NCBI GenBank assembly: GCA_033816765.1
Contig: CM066295.1
Span: forward strand, 2,790,001-2,854,000
Source of the DNA: Nothopassalora personata
Lineage: Eukaryota; Ascomycota; Dothideomycetes; Mycosphaerellales; Mycosphaerellaceae
Direction: 5' to 3'
Length of the DNA stretch: 64,000 nt
Part shown: piece by piece, positions 22,236 to 32,802 of the stretch
Layout: each line of letters opens with the position of its first letter
How positions within the stretch are numbered: the stretch's first letter is position 1
The notes under the pieces: generated by a model
The model's input: the letters and a program-made list of their open reading frames with translations, nothing else
The model's database searches: none
What the model was told of the DNA's origin: nothing
Program-made: the position numbers and the translations under genes

Positions 22236-23404
22236 CTATCTGCTGGTGTCGAGGACGTATCGGCCGGCGATTTGTCCCTTGTGCATTAGGTCGTACACCA
22301 TTTGGAGCTCAGAAAGACCGACAGTCTTGAATGGAGCCTTGATCACGCCACGGCGGAAGAACTCGAGAGCCTCGGCGGAGTCCTTGCGGTTGCCCACGTA
22401 TGAACCACGAATGTTCACCATCTTGATGACGGACTCGAAGACTGGAGCCTTGAGGTACGCACCGGCTGGCAGACCAATGCAGACGACGGTACCACGTGGG
22501 CGAACGTACTAGGAAGGCTTGTTAATAACTGGCATGATGCATGTCGAGATGTTGTGTTACTCACCTCAGCGGCTTGCTGGAATGGCTTCTCGTTGACAGC
22601 GACGAGGAGGACCGCGTGAGGACCAAGACCATCCTCAGTGGCGGCCTGTACATCCTTGACGACGTTCTGGCTGGTGGCAAAGTCGACGAAGGCATATGAG
22701 CCAAGCTGCTCCAAGCACATCTTCTTCTTCTCCTCACCGCTATCGATGGCGATAATGCGAAGACCCATGGCCTTAGCGTACTGCTGAGCGAGAGATCCGA
22801 GACCTCCACCAGCACCGACGATGGCGACAGTCTGGCCCGGCCTGGCACCAGACTCCTTCAAGCCCTTGTAGACGGTGATACCGGCACAAAGCACTGGAGA
22901 CACAGCGTCAAGTGGGATGTCCTTGTGCAGGCGGGCAACGTGTGCAGCCTTGGCAATACAGTATTGCTGGAACGAGCCGTCGACCGTGTAGCCAGAGAGA
23001 AGTGCCTTTGCACAGAGAGGCTCGTCCGACTGCTGGCAGAAATCACACTGCAGGCAAGAGCCGTTGATCCACTTCACACCAGCGTGGTCGCCACTGTCTC
23101 CTGTCAGCTATTGCCAATGGTCCGATCGGTGCATCGCCTCTTACATCTCGATATCATTGACAAGGTTGCCCTTTGCAACAACGACACCGGCACCTTCGTG
23201 GCCACCGACGAGCGGGAGCTTGGTGGGGAGCGGCCAGTCACCATTGACGGCGTGAAGATCAGTGTGGCACACACCGGAGAACTTGATATTGACGAGGACT
23301 TCATCTGGACCTGGCTGTTGGACTGGGATCTGCTTGTACTCGACTGGTCCACCGGTCTTCTCGATAACCTGCGCCCACTGCTGTTGTGGAATTTGTCCGG
23401 CCAT
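22236..23404 (-). CDS. Zinc-dependent alcohol dehydrogenase
   Basis: Three exons (23404-23145, 23093-22565, 22508-22236) encode 353 residues, the usual size of fungal ADH1-type enzymes. The introns of 51 and 56 bp are canonical; the first junction uses the second of two close AG acceptors to keep frame. Catalytic zinc ligands are visible in GVCHTD and GHEGAG. The structural zinc lobe is [15 protein letters not shown], and the NAD-binding turn is [18 protein letters not shown]. It interconverts ethanol or other primary alcohols and aldehydes with NAD in the cytosol; the lack of a targeting extension argues against a mitochondrial isozyme. The ATG at 23404 is used because only a GTG lies upstream. 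Confidence 0.93.
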
Positions 23405-25972
23405 GTTCACGATTGTTCTTGAGGATAAGAGCCTGGTGTGACTGTGAATATGAGGTCTGATCAGGAAGGCAATCTTGGGTGAGAAGAATAGGTGTACTGG
23501 GAGCGCGGCGCGCCGCTACTTATCCTCTCTGGTGGTCGATCAGGACTGTCTTGACCCCACAATCCCTATCTGTCGGAAGGAGGGGCAATGGCCTTGACGG
23601 TCACCGGCCAGAAGGCCTATGCATTGCCTCTTCCAGCCATTCGTACAAGCCTACCTCCAAGTGGCATGAATCAGGACGGGGACATGGCCTAGTCAAGCAC
23701 CCTGCATGCGCCAGAGGCATACCAACCAAACCAAAACAGCCAATGGATCAGCTCAAATTATGCTCCAGACTCTGCCTCAGCTTCTGGACTGGCGGACGCG
23801 TCTCGAAGGCATCGGGCACTGCGCGGCGGAAGCAGGTCGTATGGGACAATTGCGTGGCATCCGGATAGACGCCCCATTCGGTTTCAGGGATGGTCTTCAG
23901 AACAGCGCACCTGCTGAAGCTAATTCGTTTGGCAGAACTGACGGCACTGCGGGGCAAGCTCTCGTAATAAGACGCGACTTAGTCTCAGTCATCATCCCCC
24001 CGGGTCCTGGACGCTAGACCTAATCTGTAGATTTCCTCCCCCAGTGAAGGGTGCCCAGCTTGCTGGCTCCGGCAGTCCCAAGCGGGTCGATCTGTGCGCT
24101 GAGACTAGACGCGACTTACACCAAACCTGCGTGAGGCTTGACTCAAACCCGATCCCGTCAGCCGTCAACCACTGAGCGATGCTGGCGAAGTATCCGTTGA
24201 GCTTACCACGCTGCACACGCCGGAGTATGCGCAGCTCAATGTGCTCTCCGGACGAGCGCTCAGAAGCTGTCAAGCTGTACCGCACACGATGGCACCCTCC
24301 TTCGTACGACCGCCTAGATCTTGCATATAACATCCTGGAGCTATAGAGCTGCTCACCTGGAATAGCAAGGAGATGCCGGAGGAATCGTCCACAAACTTCA
24401 GATTTGGATGGTACCCTTAGCCCGATGCTGCCGTTCCTGACCAGTCAATTCGAGCGGTCCTGCGGATGTCACCTTGGCATCCGCGCTTCAGACAACCTCG
24501 GCCTTTCGAAGCATTTCGCGCATCAAGGGAGCCCGTAGGTTTCTCTTATGAAGTCGTGGCAGTGGATGCTTTGAATTCCATCGGCCGTCAGGAAGGTCGC
24601 AGTAGGTCGCGAGGTCCTTTGCGAGCGAACTCGCACGATCTTCTGGAAGTTCGGGTTCCGAAGACACGCACTTCTGTGCTGCGCCGATAGACGAGATCCG
24701 GTCTTGAGACGTTCCGTTACGATTACGATACGCGCAAATCCTCGAAGCAATAGAGAAGCATTTATTATGAAAGTGTGAACGCAAGACTTGCAGTCAAGAC
24801 GCGTGAAGGAGCGGTCATGTTATTTAAGAACAATTGAAACCGAAGACTCCACCTTGATGGTCAACCTTGGTGAACATAATACTAGACCGGCGGGATCATT
24901 CGCGAGCGCACGATACCATAATCCAGGCTTCAACCAGGACGGCGACCAATGAGTCTGACAGCCTCACGACGGCTGTTTCAACCGGTCGTGCTCGAGCTCG
25001 CCCAGGAGGCCAACACACAATGAAAAGCTGGCGGTCAAGAATACGAAGGACATTGTTCATGAGCGGTAAGTTCTTCTTAAAGAAAAATTGCGAAGCGAAG
25101 TATGACTACCTCTTGCACTGCTTTTGTCTGTGCTTTTTCCTTGCTCTTGTCTCGTCATTCCCCTGTCGTATCTCTTGGAGTCTGGACTGAAAGACGCTAT
25201 GACGCACCACACTCTTTGGCAAACCTCCAGGGAGCTAGAGTCGTGAAAGGTATTGCAAGCAATCGACCTTTGCGCATTTCTGAAGGCAGGCGTCTTGTGA
25301 GGACTGAAGGTCAACTCAGGACCTCATAAGGAGGATGGAAATGACTCCAAGAGTTGGCACTGTGTGAGTAGGATCTTGTGTCGAGCGGCATGTGCCTGGT
25401 CCGTCATTCCACGTTCGCCATCGAGACATCAAGCAAACGATCTCTGAACAACGTTGTTCGCTTGTCCTGTTAAGACTACTGTCAGCAACTGCCTGGTAAG
25501 CACAGCAACACCACAGTTGGCACAGAAACCATTAAAAAGCTACCAAGAAGATCGACGGCACTTCAAGACGTCAGCTGTAGCCCACAACTAGGTGCGGCAG
25601 TGGCCAGCTCCTTGCACGCAGCGCCGCCTGGCTGTCCTTGAGAAGATCCAAGAAAGCAACAAGTGTCCAGCCTCTCCGGGCCTAGATGGTCGCCGCAGGA
25701 TTGGGTTCAGTCTTGACTTGCTCTGGACCCCGCCACTGTGCGCGACGTAGCACTTCCAGCTGTCTTGTAGATTTGACTAATGCGCCAATGTGCTTTTAGC
25801 CAGGAATTCTCCATCGTATCGATCCACGGCGACTGTGTCCGGTCTGTGTCTGGAACCTTTCTCGGTGCTAATTGCTAGTACAGTAACAGTCTCTATACCA
25901 CACATTGGACAAGTTATTATGGACACGCCGGACTGATCCCTGCATGAAATTTGAAGGACTAAATGGACCCCA
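23405..25972. other. Gene-poor region left of the transposon nest
   Basis: This stretch starts with the ADH promoter. Short frames at 23992-24333 and 24488-24784 (minus) look locally coding but show no domain, and I could not join them into a gene. The region ends at the target duplication of the Copia element. No terminal repeats are seen. Confidence 0.45.
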
Positions 25973-25977
25973 GGATA

Positions 25978-26226
25978 TGTAAAGCGCCAGGATGATGCAT
26001 GGGTAGCAGGTTTTGAGGGTGACATAACCTGATTGAGTGTGGTAATTACTTGTTCTTGGGAAATGAGATTAGGCACCTGAATTACAGGGATTGAGGGCCT
26101 CTTATTAAAAGAAGACTTATATAAGCACCTTAAGGGTGCTACTACTTGTAATAAACATGGTTTTTCATACCCTAATTTCCAGACTTAATACCCTAGTTCT
26201 AAACTTCCATCTCCACTAGTTTTATA
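25978..26226 (+). repeat. Copia 5' LTR
   Basis: 249 bp, pairing with 49110-49358. Differences between the copies are mostly C/T and G/A transitions. It is preceded by the duplication GGATA. Confidence 0.93.
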
Positions 26227-27216
26227 GTTATAAGCCCGAGTTAAGCAACTTAGGGTCTCTATTCGGAATTGCACATATCTATTAGACCTAATCGAGGTAC
26301 ACAATGGACCTTAGGCAATACCTTTAGGACTACCCGTCCGCTACGATAACAAAGGAACTAAACTGCTATAATCCCTCTATGTTTAATAACTTCTACCTTT
26401 AGACTTAGGCTAAAGCAGTTAGAATAGACTTGTAGAAGTATATAGAAGGGAAGTTATAGAACGGTACGACAACCTAGGAAATAGATCTCGATCCATTGCC
26501 TAAACCTTAGGAACTAGTTATAGGCCCTCTACTAAACCCTCCTACTAAAGACAATGATGCAGCTACATTCTCTCAAATTTTGGTCTCGTTCTCGAGACCC
26601 GTGTTGCATAGTCTTTGACTCAAATAGCACGTTAATGGAATAATCAATCAACTACCCGTCCGCTACGATAACAAAGGAACTAAACTGCTATAATCCCTCT
26701 ATGTTTAATAACTTCTACCTTTAGACTTAGGCTAAAGCAGTTAGAATAGACTTGTAGAAGTATATAGAAGGGAAGTTATAGAACGGTACGACAACCTAGG
26801 AAATAGATCTCGATCCATTGCCTAAACCTTAGGAACTAGTTATAGGCCCTCTACTAAACCCTCCTACTAAAGACAATGATGCAGCTACATAGACCCTATT
26901 CAGTAGAATTAGCACATCGTACAACCTCCGGTATGCGATGTACAGGGATTAGAAGAAAGAATACGAGGACTTTGTAACTCGCAAACGCTCCCTAAAATCC
27001 TACTTCGAGAGGACTATTCTATAAATGTACCTTAACGACCTTCTTAGCCGACTAGATACCCTCTCTGCTTAGTAGACATACATCAAAGCCAAACTAGAGC
27101 CTAAGACTAAGAGTAGAAGGGTGATTCTTTAGAGCTAACATAATAAGCTTATAAAGGGACCTAAGAGTAAGAATATCGACCAATTTCTTATAAAGTGGCT
27201 CGAGCTTAACCGAAAG
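26227..27216 (+). pseudogene. Copia gag remnant, 5' part
   Basis: Reading from ATGGACC near 26304 gives a gag-like protein interrupted only by TAG/TAA at positions expected for Gln or Trp. The frame is disturbed by a 240 bp duplication (26329-26890) and then cut by the Gypsy-1 insertion. It continues at 37013. No intact zinc knuckle is seen in this part. Confidence 0.65.
26329..26890 (+). repeat. Identical 240 bp direct duplication around an 82 bp spacer
   Basis: Positions 26329-26568 recur at 26651-26890 with no difference that I can find. Between them lie 82 bp of unrelated, less AT-rich sequence (26569-26650). The duplicated part belongs to the RIP-altered Copia gag region. Confidence 0.9.
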
Positions 27217-27221
27217 CTTAG

Positions 27222-27630
27222 TGTTACGGTTCTAATCTAGGGCTAAAGGAAGCTAACCAATTAGACCTCTACAATTAGTGGGCGCTTCCGCCCGAGAAGT
27301 GCTCTCTTACCCGTAGGAATAAAACTAAGGAACCGAGAGAGCAACTAAAGTGATCTCCTTAATCTCGTTAATCTCGGTGATCTCGAGAGAGCATAGAGAG
27401 CATAGAGAGCACGGAGAGCAAACGCTCTATCTCCTTTGTATTTAGGAACGCTAGAAACCCTTATAGTTCTAATACGTTTAACTTATGTTACTATCTTACT
27501 AATTGGAATACAACTCTTATTCCTATCATTCATCTTCGCTTAGCTTGCTTTAGCCTCTCTAAAGAATAATACCGCCACGTGACTTAACTTATCTCTCTTT
27601 TAAGACTAGCCCTAGAACGAGACAATAACA
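27222..27630 (+). repeat. Gypsy-1 5' LTR
   Basis: 409 bp, TGTTACGG to CAATAACA, matching 36599-37007 except for a few transitions. Confidence 0.93.
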
Positions 27631-28790
27631 CTTTAAACGCCCTTAGGATAAGCGCTACTTAAGCAGCTAGTAGGGGAACACCCGCCCCTAGCGAAGCAGG
27701 AAGCATCCGCCGTACGCTACTATAATAGACTACTACTACGAAGGACGATGAGTCTAATAACGATAACGAGCCTACTCTAAGGAAGAACGACGTTAAGGCT
27801 GCTAAGCTAGACCTCTTCTATAGAGATAGGGCTAAGTTCGACGACTGGATTAATTAGATAGATATGTACCTTATGTTTAACCTAGTCGATGCCGATAAAA
27901 GAACTATCTTCGCTATTACGTACCTTCGTGGAAGCGCGTAGAACTAGATCAAACCTTACCTTAAGGAATACCTTAAAGGTATAGGACGATTAGACCCTAC
28001 TAGAATGTTTAGGAGCTACACCCTTTTTAAAGAGAAGATGAAATCAATCTTTAGAACCTCGAACGAAGTCTAATAGGCTATACGAATCATTTAACACCTG
28101 AAGTAGAAGACGTCTACTTTAGAGTATGCCGCCAAATTCAAAGAATACGGACAAATTACTAGATAGGACTAGACGGCGTTAATAACTATATTCCGACGTA
28201 GACTTAAGGACTCCGTTAAGGACGAGTTAATAAGACACGGAGGACAGATTACCAACCTCGAAGAGCTAATAGAAGCGTCGATCAACATCGATGACTAGCT
28301 CTAGGAACGACACTAGGAGAAGAAATACGACTCTAAAGTAGGAGGAATAGTAGGATACGCTCCGGACCGTAGACCCTTAGGAGGATACGTTACGAAGGGA
28401 GAATTCTCACGATAAAGCTAACCCTACTATAGACCATAGCTAATGGAACTAGACGTTACCTAACGAGGACGGAGGATCGATAAGAGTAGGGGCCACGGAA
28501 AGAAGCCCTTTAAAGAAAAAGGAAAACTCACATGCTATACCTATAGTAAGGAAGGTCACATAGCGCGGGATTGCCGCGGTAAGAATATAGTGCGCCGCGA
28601 GCAGTTTAATATAATGCAACCCCGAACTAGTAAATCTAAGAGTAGCGTTAGATCTCGAGGAGATACCGACTATACTCGGAGAGTAGAGGAGAGAGCTAGT
28701 AACAGAAGCACGACGCCTCTCCTAGACCCCTTAGAAGGACGAGGAGGATACCATAGGTAGCAAATAGTGGTCATTCTATTTAATACGAAG
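27631..28790 (+). pseudogene. Gypsy-1 gag remnant
   Basis: The frame shows DLFYRDRAKFDDW, TYLRGSA and IKPYLKEYLKGI, which match the gag of the nested gag-only element (FLRGKA, PYLKDWL). A zinc knuckle follows near 28530-28575, with its second Cys now Tyr by a G-to-A change. Stops are TAG or TAA at Gln/Trp positions, so the decay fits RIP. Confidence 0.75.
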
Positions 28791-30412
28791 AACTAACTAC
28801 GACAGTTTAATATAATAATACGAAGAGTCGACTACGAGACCGAATCTAAGTCTCGAAATGGTTATAGAAGCCTTCATTAGCGATTCTATTACTAAGACTC
28901 GTGTCAAATCTACTACGCCGCGAAGTTAGGCGTAGGGTATTAGCCTTAGTAACCACGAGGAACCCTAGGAGCGACGTATAGGTAAGACGCCACGCTCCGA
29001 GAAGTGGACATCGATAAATTCTACTTTAACGAAGATAGAAGCGATAAAGAAAATTAGGACCTAGGATAGAACGGATTATGGTTACTAGAACTATAGGAAG
29101 AAAGTCAAGAAACCACCGGGCTAGATACTATCGAGGAAGAATAGGATCCGGAAGAATTAAGCGAAGAAGATTCCTCCGAAGGAGAAGAGAGCGACACTAA
29201 CGACGACAACGAACAACTTACCTTTACGGTAGATATACCTAAGAAACTGTACGACATAATTATCTACCTATAAAGAAGGCACAAGGAATTCCTACCTAAG
29301 ATAGGTAGACGAAGGAAGCTATATTCTATTAAGTTTAATAAGACACTCGACACCCTACGAGGCATAGCCTAGGGATACCCACTTATAGAAACAACCGAGA
29401 ATCTAGTAACTACCGTTATAGAACGACTACCGATAGGAAGCCGAATAATAGGAACCGGATATCTTATACCGTTAGGAACATTTATATCGAATGAATTACG
29501 TAACATAGTGTAGCACGTACGCGCACTCTACTTAGAAACGTAGAAGATCTAGGAACGCAATAGACTATAAGTATAGACATAGGGTAACGAGCTACAGGTT
29601 CTAGCCGAAGCCTCTAGGCACGAAGTACAGCGAACTATATACTATTCGGGAAAAGGATTAGCTCCCTAGGAATAAGCGACCGGAGGGAGTTATACAATAC
29701 TTAGGCTCACGCATCGACATTAAATATAGTTTTCTAGACATAAGCAATCGTTAACGGACACAAGACTAGTGTCATAATCGACTTAGGAGTAGCGGGGAAC
29801 TTTATCTCCGAGTCTTTTATAAGAAGAAACGGGTTAGCTACCCTAAAGAAGAAATGGGGTTACGAGTTAATCGCGGTAAACGGATTATCGTTACCTAGCG
29901 TAGAATAGGAGACGATACTATTGCTACTAGCTATCTAACAGTACTACGAGAATATTACCTTAGATGTTACTAATATAGCCAGTTATAACATAGTATTAGG
30001 TATGCCTTAGTTAAGAAAGCACAATCTAGTAATCGACTAGAGAAGAGGAGTACTTACATTTAGGGAATGCGATTGCGTTGTCGACATTTAGCCTACGTAG
30101 TAGTAGCGTTCACTAGTAGATAAGGTAAGGAAATAGCTAAACGAGATATAGCTTACGCCGAATAGAAGGATAGAAGAACTACCTTCGACCGGGATAGACA
30201 CTAGCGTAGGGCCGCCGGGTTACGAAGTTACTAGAAGTAATAGAAGTAACGCACTATCGAAGAATACTAACATCTTAGAGTTGAGTATTCCTAAGGAGTA
30301 TCGTAAGTGGTCGCGACTCTTTAAAGAGGAAAGAGGCAAAACCGTCTTACCTAAGCACCGCCTATAGGATCATAAGATTAACATTTAGCTAGGGAAAGAG
30401 CCTCTATAGGGA

Positions 30413-30769
30413 TGTTAGGAACCGCTGTACGTTATCACAACTCGGGCTTGGATCTTTGCAGGGATGTCTCAATCAGTTATGAAGGTAGTGGTTCCAAACA
30501 GTATATGGTGTATACTTAAAATGAGTTGAGCACGAGGCTCCTATCTACTCGTAAAGAAGCGTCGTCTATATAGTGCCATGCCTTGGCGTGCTGCTCGTCT
30601 GCTCGTCTGCTCGTCTGCTCGTCTGCTCGACTGCTCGTCTGCTCGTCTGCTCGTCTGCTCGACTGCTCGTCTGCTCGTCTGCTCGTCTGCTCGACTGCTC
30701 GTCTGCTCGTCTGCTCGTCTGCTCGTCCAATGAAGTCTTCTTATGCTGTTTCCGTTCCGAACCGTAACA
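30413..30769 (-). repeat. TR-GAG element LTR (3' LTR in element orientation)
   Basis: 357 bp, reading TGTTAGGAACC to CCGTAACA on plus. It includes the CTGCTCGT tandem repeat. Preceded by target duplication AGGGA. Confidence 0.92.
30592..30728. repeat. 8-bp tandem repeat CTGCTCGT inside LTR
   Basis: About 17 units of CTGCTCGT or CTGCTCGA. The partner LTR has four units fewer (about 32652-32760). The open frame of repeated Ser-Ala-Arg-Leu-Leu-Val-Cys residues across it is a product of the repeat. Confidence 0.9.
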
Positions 30770-30866
30770 CCATCCCCCTCCTTAGGATCGATGTCCCAGC
30801 GATCACGTGTTTCCTCTTACTAATAGTTCCCCGTTTCTCCAATTTCGTAGTCGCAACTTTGTCGCA

Positions 30867-31425
30867 ATGTCTTCCAGACCAGCCATCGACAGAAAACGCC
30901 GAGTCGCTCGCATTCTTTCCAATCCCCTTGTTCTTTCTCAACCGTGCGATCACTGTTCCCACGTTGGTTCAAGCTGTGTCGTAATCGCCGATTATTCCCT
31001 CATGTCCTGTGTTAAGTGCACACGTCTGGGCAAACCCTGCGTTACCTCCTCCCTGCTTCGACTGGACAAGACCGTTGAAGATCTGTCGCAAAGGATCGAA
31101 CAGGACGAGCAACAGGTCGAAGAGTTGCTTTCGAAGATCGAATCACTTCGCCAGCGCATCCGTCGCAACAAGGCGGTGCGAGAGCAGGCGAACCGAAAGG
31201 TTGAGGAGGATGAAGCCCACATGGCTAAGAACACCTCCTTCGACCCCAACGACCCGTCCCTCTCCGATTTCTCAGCCCTTGAAGCGGATCTCGACAGGAT
31301 AGGGGTCACTTCCCCTTTCTCGTGGCCGGATGGCCATCCCTCGTAAGTTGTGGAATCCACCTTTGCCGTTTCGTAGTATTGACTTCTTTTTCCCTAGGCC
31401 ATCAAATCAAGAAGCCGCTGTTTGA
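30867..31425 (+). CDS. Antisense accessory protein of TR-GAG element, Zn2Cys6-like cluster plus coiled coil
   Basis: It starts at the ATG at 30867, 97 bp inside the element from the LTR, and runs against gag. Exons 30867-31342 and 31398-31425, joined over a 55 bp intron (GTAAGT ... CCCTAG), give 167 residues; without splicing the frame stops at 31346. Six cysteines lie in the spacing C-x2-C-x6-C-x10-C-x2-C-x6-C, the arrangement of fungal binuclear zinc clusters. A heptad-rich, charged helix follows (from LDKTVEDL to about residue 115), a likely dimerising coiled coil. Between the cysteines the loops are not strongly basic, so DNA binding is uncertain. The two other Gypsy elements of the window have comparable genes in the same place and direction. 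The role is unknown. Confidence 0.72.
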
Positions 31426-31452
31426 TGCCTTGCTGTCCTCAGGTTGTTTCTG

Positions 31453-32445
31453 CTAGGCAGATTTCGAGAAGAAGTTCTCGCATTCCTGGTATGTATTCTC
31501 TTCGCGAATCATTGCGTTGAACTCGCGGCTAACCATGTTCTTTTTCTTGCAGTTCCTTGCAAAATGGCCTTGCTCGCCACATACGTAGCAGGTGGAACCT
31601 TTGCTCTTCAGCCCCCTTCCTGTCCTACGTTCCGTTACGTCCAATTCCATTGGGTCTCCGTAACCATTAGGGTCCTGACTTCTGGCCTTGAAGCCCCCTC
31701 TTCCGCCCGCGGCGGGTCTCTGGTATCCAGGCTGTACGTGTCGGTCGTACCTCAACTCCTGGAGCCTTTCGTCGATCTCCTTTACTGCCTTGATCATCGC
31801 CCCTAGCGTAACGACGCTGGCGTTTCGGGATAGTTCGGCTTTGACGTTGTCTTTCAGCCCGAGGTAGAACTGCGATCGCAAAGCTGCGTCGTTCCATTCC
31901 AGGTCGGCGGCATATCCTTGGAATTCTGAGGCGTACAGCGCTACAGAAGTAGTCTGTCGAAGTTGTCGGATATGTCGGTCGGCGTATACCTCCTCATTTG
32001 GTATCCCGTATAGATCATCGAGTTTCGTCTCAAACTCGTCGTAGTCGTGGAAAATTTTTCGAGTTTCCGTTTTCGGTGTTTCTCCCTCGCCCTGGTTGTG
32101 TAGCCAGTCCTTGAGGTATGGTCGGAATCCTCTAGCTGCTTTTCCTCGTAGGAAGGATGCGGCGTACAAGACTTTAGAAGCCTCGCCTTGAAACTGGTGT
32201 GCGTTGAAGTGAAGGTACAACTGAACCTGCAGTTGAAAAGCCTCCAGTTTGTCCTTGGTCCCGTCGAACGTCTCCGGCGTAGACACCTTAGGTGCACGGT
32301 GGTGGTCCAATGGGTTCAGCATACCCATAGGAGTGTTGTTGTTCTTGCTGCTTCCTGTAATCGACATTTCGCTCATTCGTTCCGTGATGCCAGTTGACTG
32401 TGGCTGTTGTCGTGACGGACTCCGGGTAGCGTCTCTCCCAGACAT
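31453..32445 (-). CDS. Gag of TR-GAG element
   Basis: An uninterrupted frame of 330 residues starts at the ATG at 32443-32445; the two preceding codons begin with TTG. It has the retrotransposon gag fold region (FLRGKAARGFRPYLKDWL, ALYASEFQGYAADL, LKDNVKAELSR) and a C-terminal CCHC zinc knuckle, CYVCGEQGHFARNC. Gag forms the particle that packages element RNA. No protease or polymerase follows; the frame ends 27 bp before the end of the antisense gene. It is free of RIP-type stops. Confidence 0.9.
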   Translation of the reverse strand: MSGRDATRSPSRQQPQSTGITERMSEMSITGSSKNNNTPMGMLNPLDHHRAPKVSTPETFDGTKDKLEAFQLQVQLYLHFNAHQFQGEASKVLYAASFLRGKAARGFRPYLKDWLHNQGEGETPKTETRKIFHDYDEFETKLDDLYGIPNEEVYADRHIRQLRQTTSVALYASEFQGYAADLEWNDAALRSQFYLGLKDNVKAELSRNASVVTLGAMIKAVKEIDERLQELRYDRHVQPGYQRPAAGGRGGFKARSQDPNGYGDPMELDVTERRTGRGLKSKGSTCYVCGEQGHFARNCKKKNMVSREFNAMIREENTYQECENFFSKSA

Positions 32446-32477
32446 ATGCAAAGGGCCCTGGTGGTGGTGCTCAAAGT

Positions 32478-32802
32478 TGTTAGGAACCGCTGTACGTTAT
32501 CACAACTCGGGCTTGGATCTTTGCAGGGATGTCTCAATCAGTTATGAAGGTAGTGGTTCCAAACAGTATATGGTGTATACTTAAAATGAGTTGAGCACGA
32601 GGCTCCTATCTACTCGTAAAGAAGCGTCGTCTATATAGTGCCATGCCTTGGCGTGCTGCTCGTCTGCTCGTCTGCTCGTCTGCTTGTCTGCTCGACTGCT
32701 CGTCTGCTCGTCTGCTCGTCTGCTCGACTGCTCGTCTGCTCGTCTGCTCGTCTGCTCGTCCAATGAAGTCTTCTTATGCTGTTTCCGTTCCGAACCGTAA
32801 CA
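32478..32802 (-). repeat. TR-GAG element LTR (5' LTR in element orientation)
   Basis: 325 bp, identical to 30413-30769 apart from four missing 8-bp units and one C/T difference in the repeat. Followed by AGGGA. Confidence 0.92.

Larger units (their letters stand above)
30413..32802 (-). mobile_element. Gag-only non-autonomous LTR element (TR-GAG type), intact
   Basis: Terminal repeats at 30413-30769 (357 bp) and 32478-32802 (325 bp) are flanked by AGGGA at 30408-30412 and 32803-32807, inside Gypsy-1 pol. Read on the minus strand, the element runs LTR, gag (32445-31453), a convergent antisense gene (30867-31425 on plus), purine tract GGAGGGGGATGG, LTR. It has no protease, reverse transcriptase or integrase, so it must depend on another element. 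The gag resembles that of Gypsy-1. Base composition is unlike the surrounding RIP-altered DNA and the ORFs are open, so insertion is recent. The two LTRs are almost identical apart from a 32 bp difference in an internal tandem repeat. Confidence 0.88.

Noticed and set aside
30573..30984. ORFs rich in Ser-Ala-Arg-Leu-Val-Cys repeats
   Set aside because: Direct translation of the CTGCTCGT tandem repeat in an LTR.
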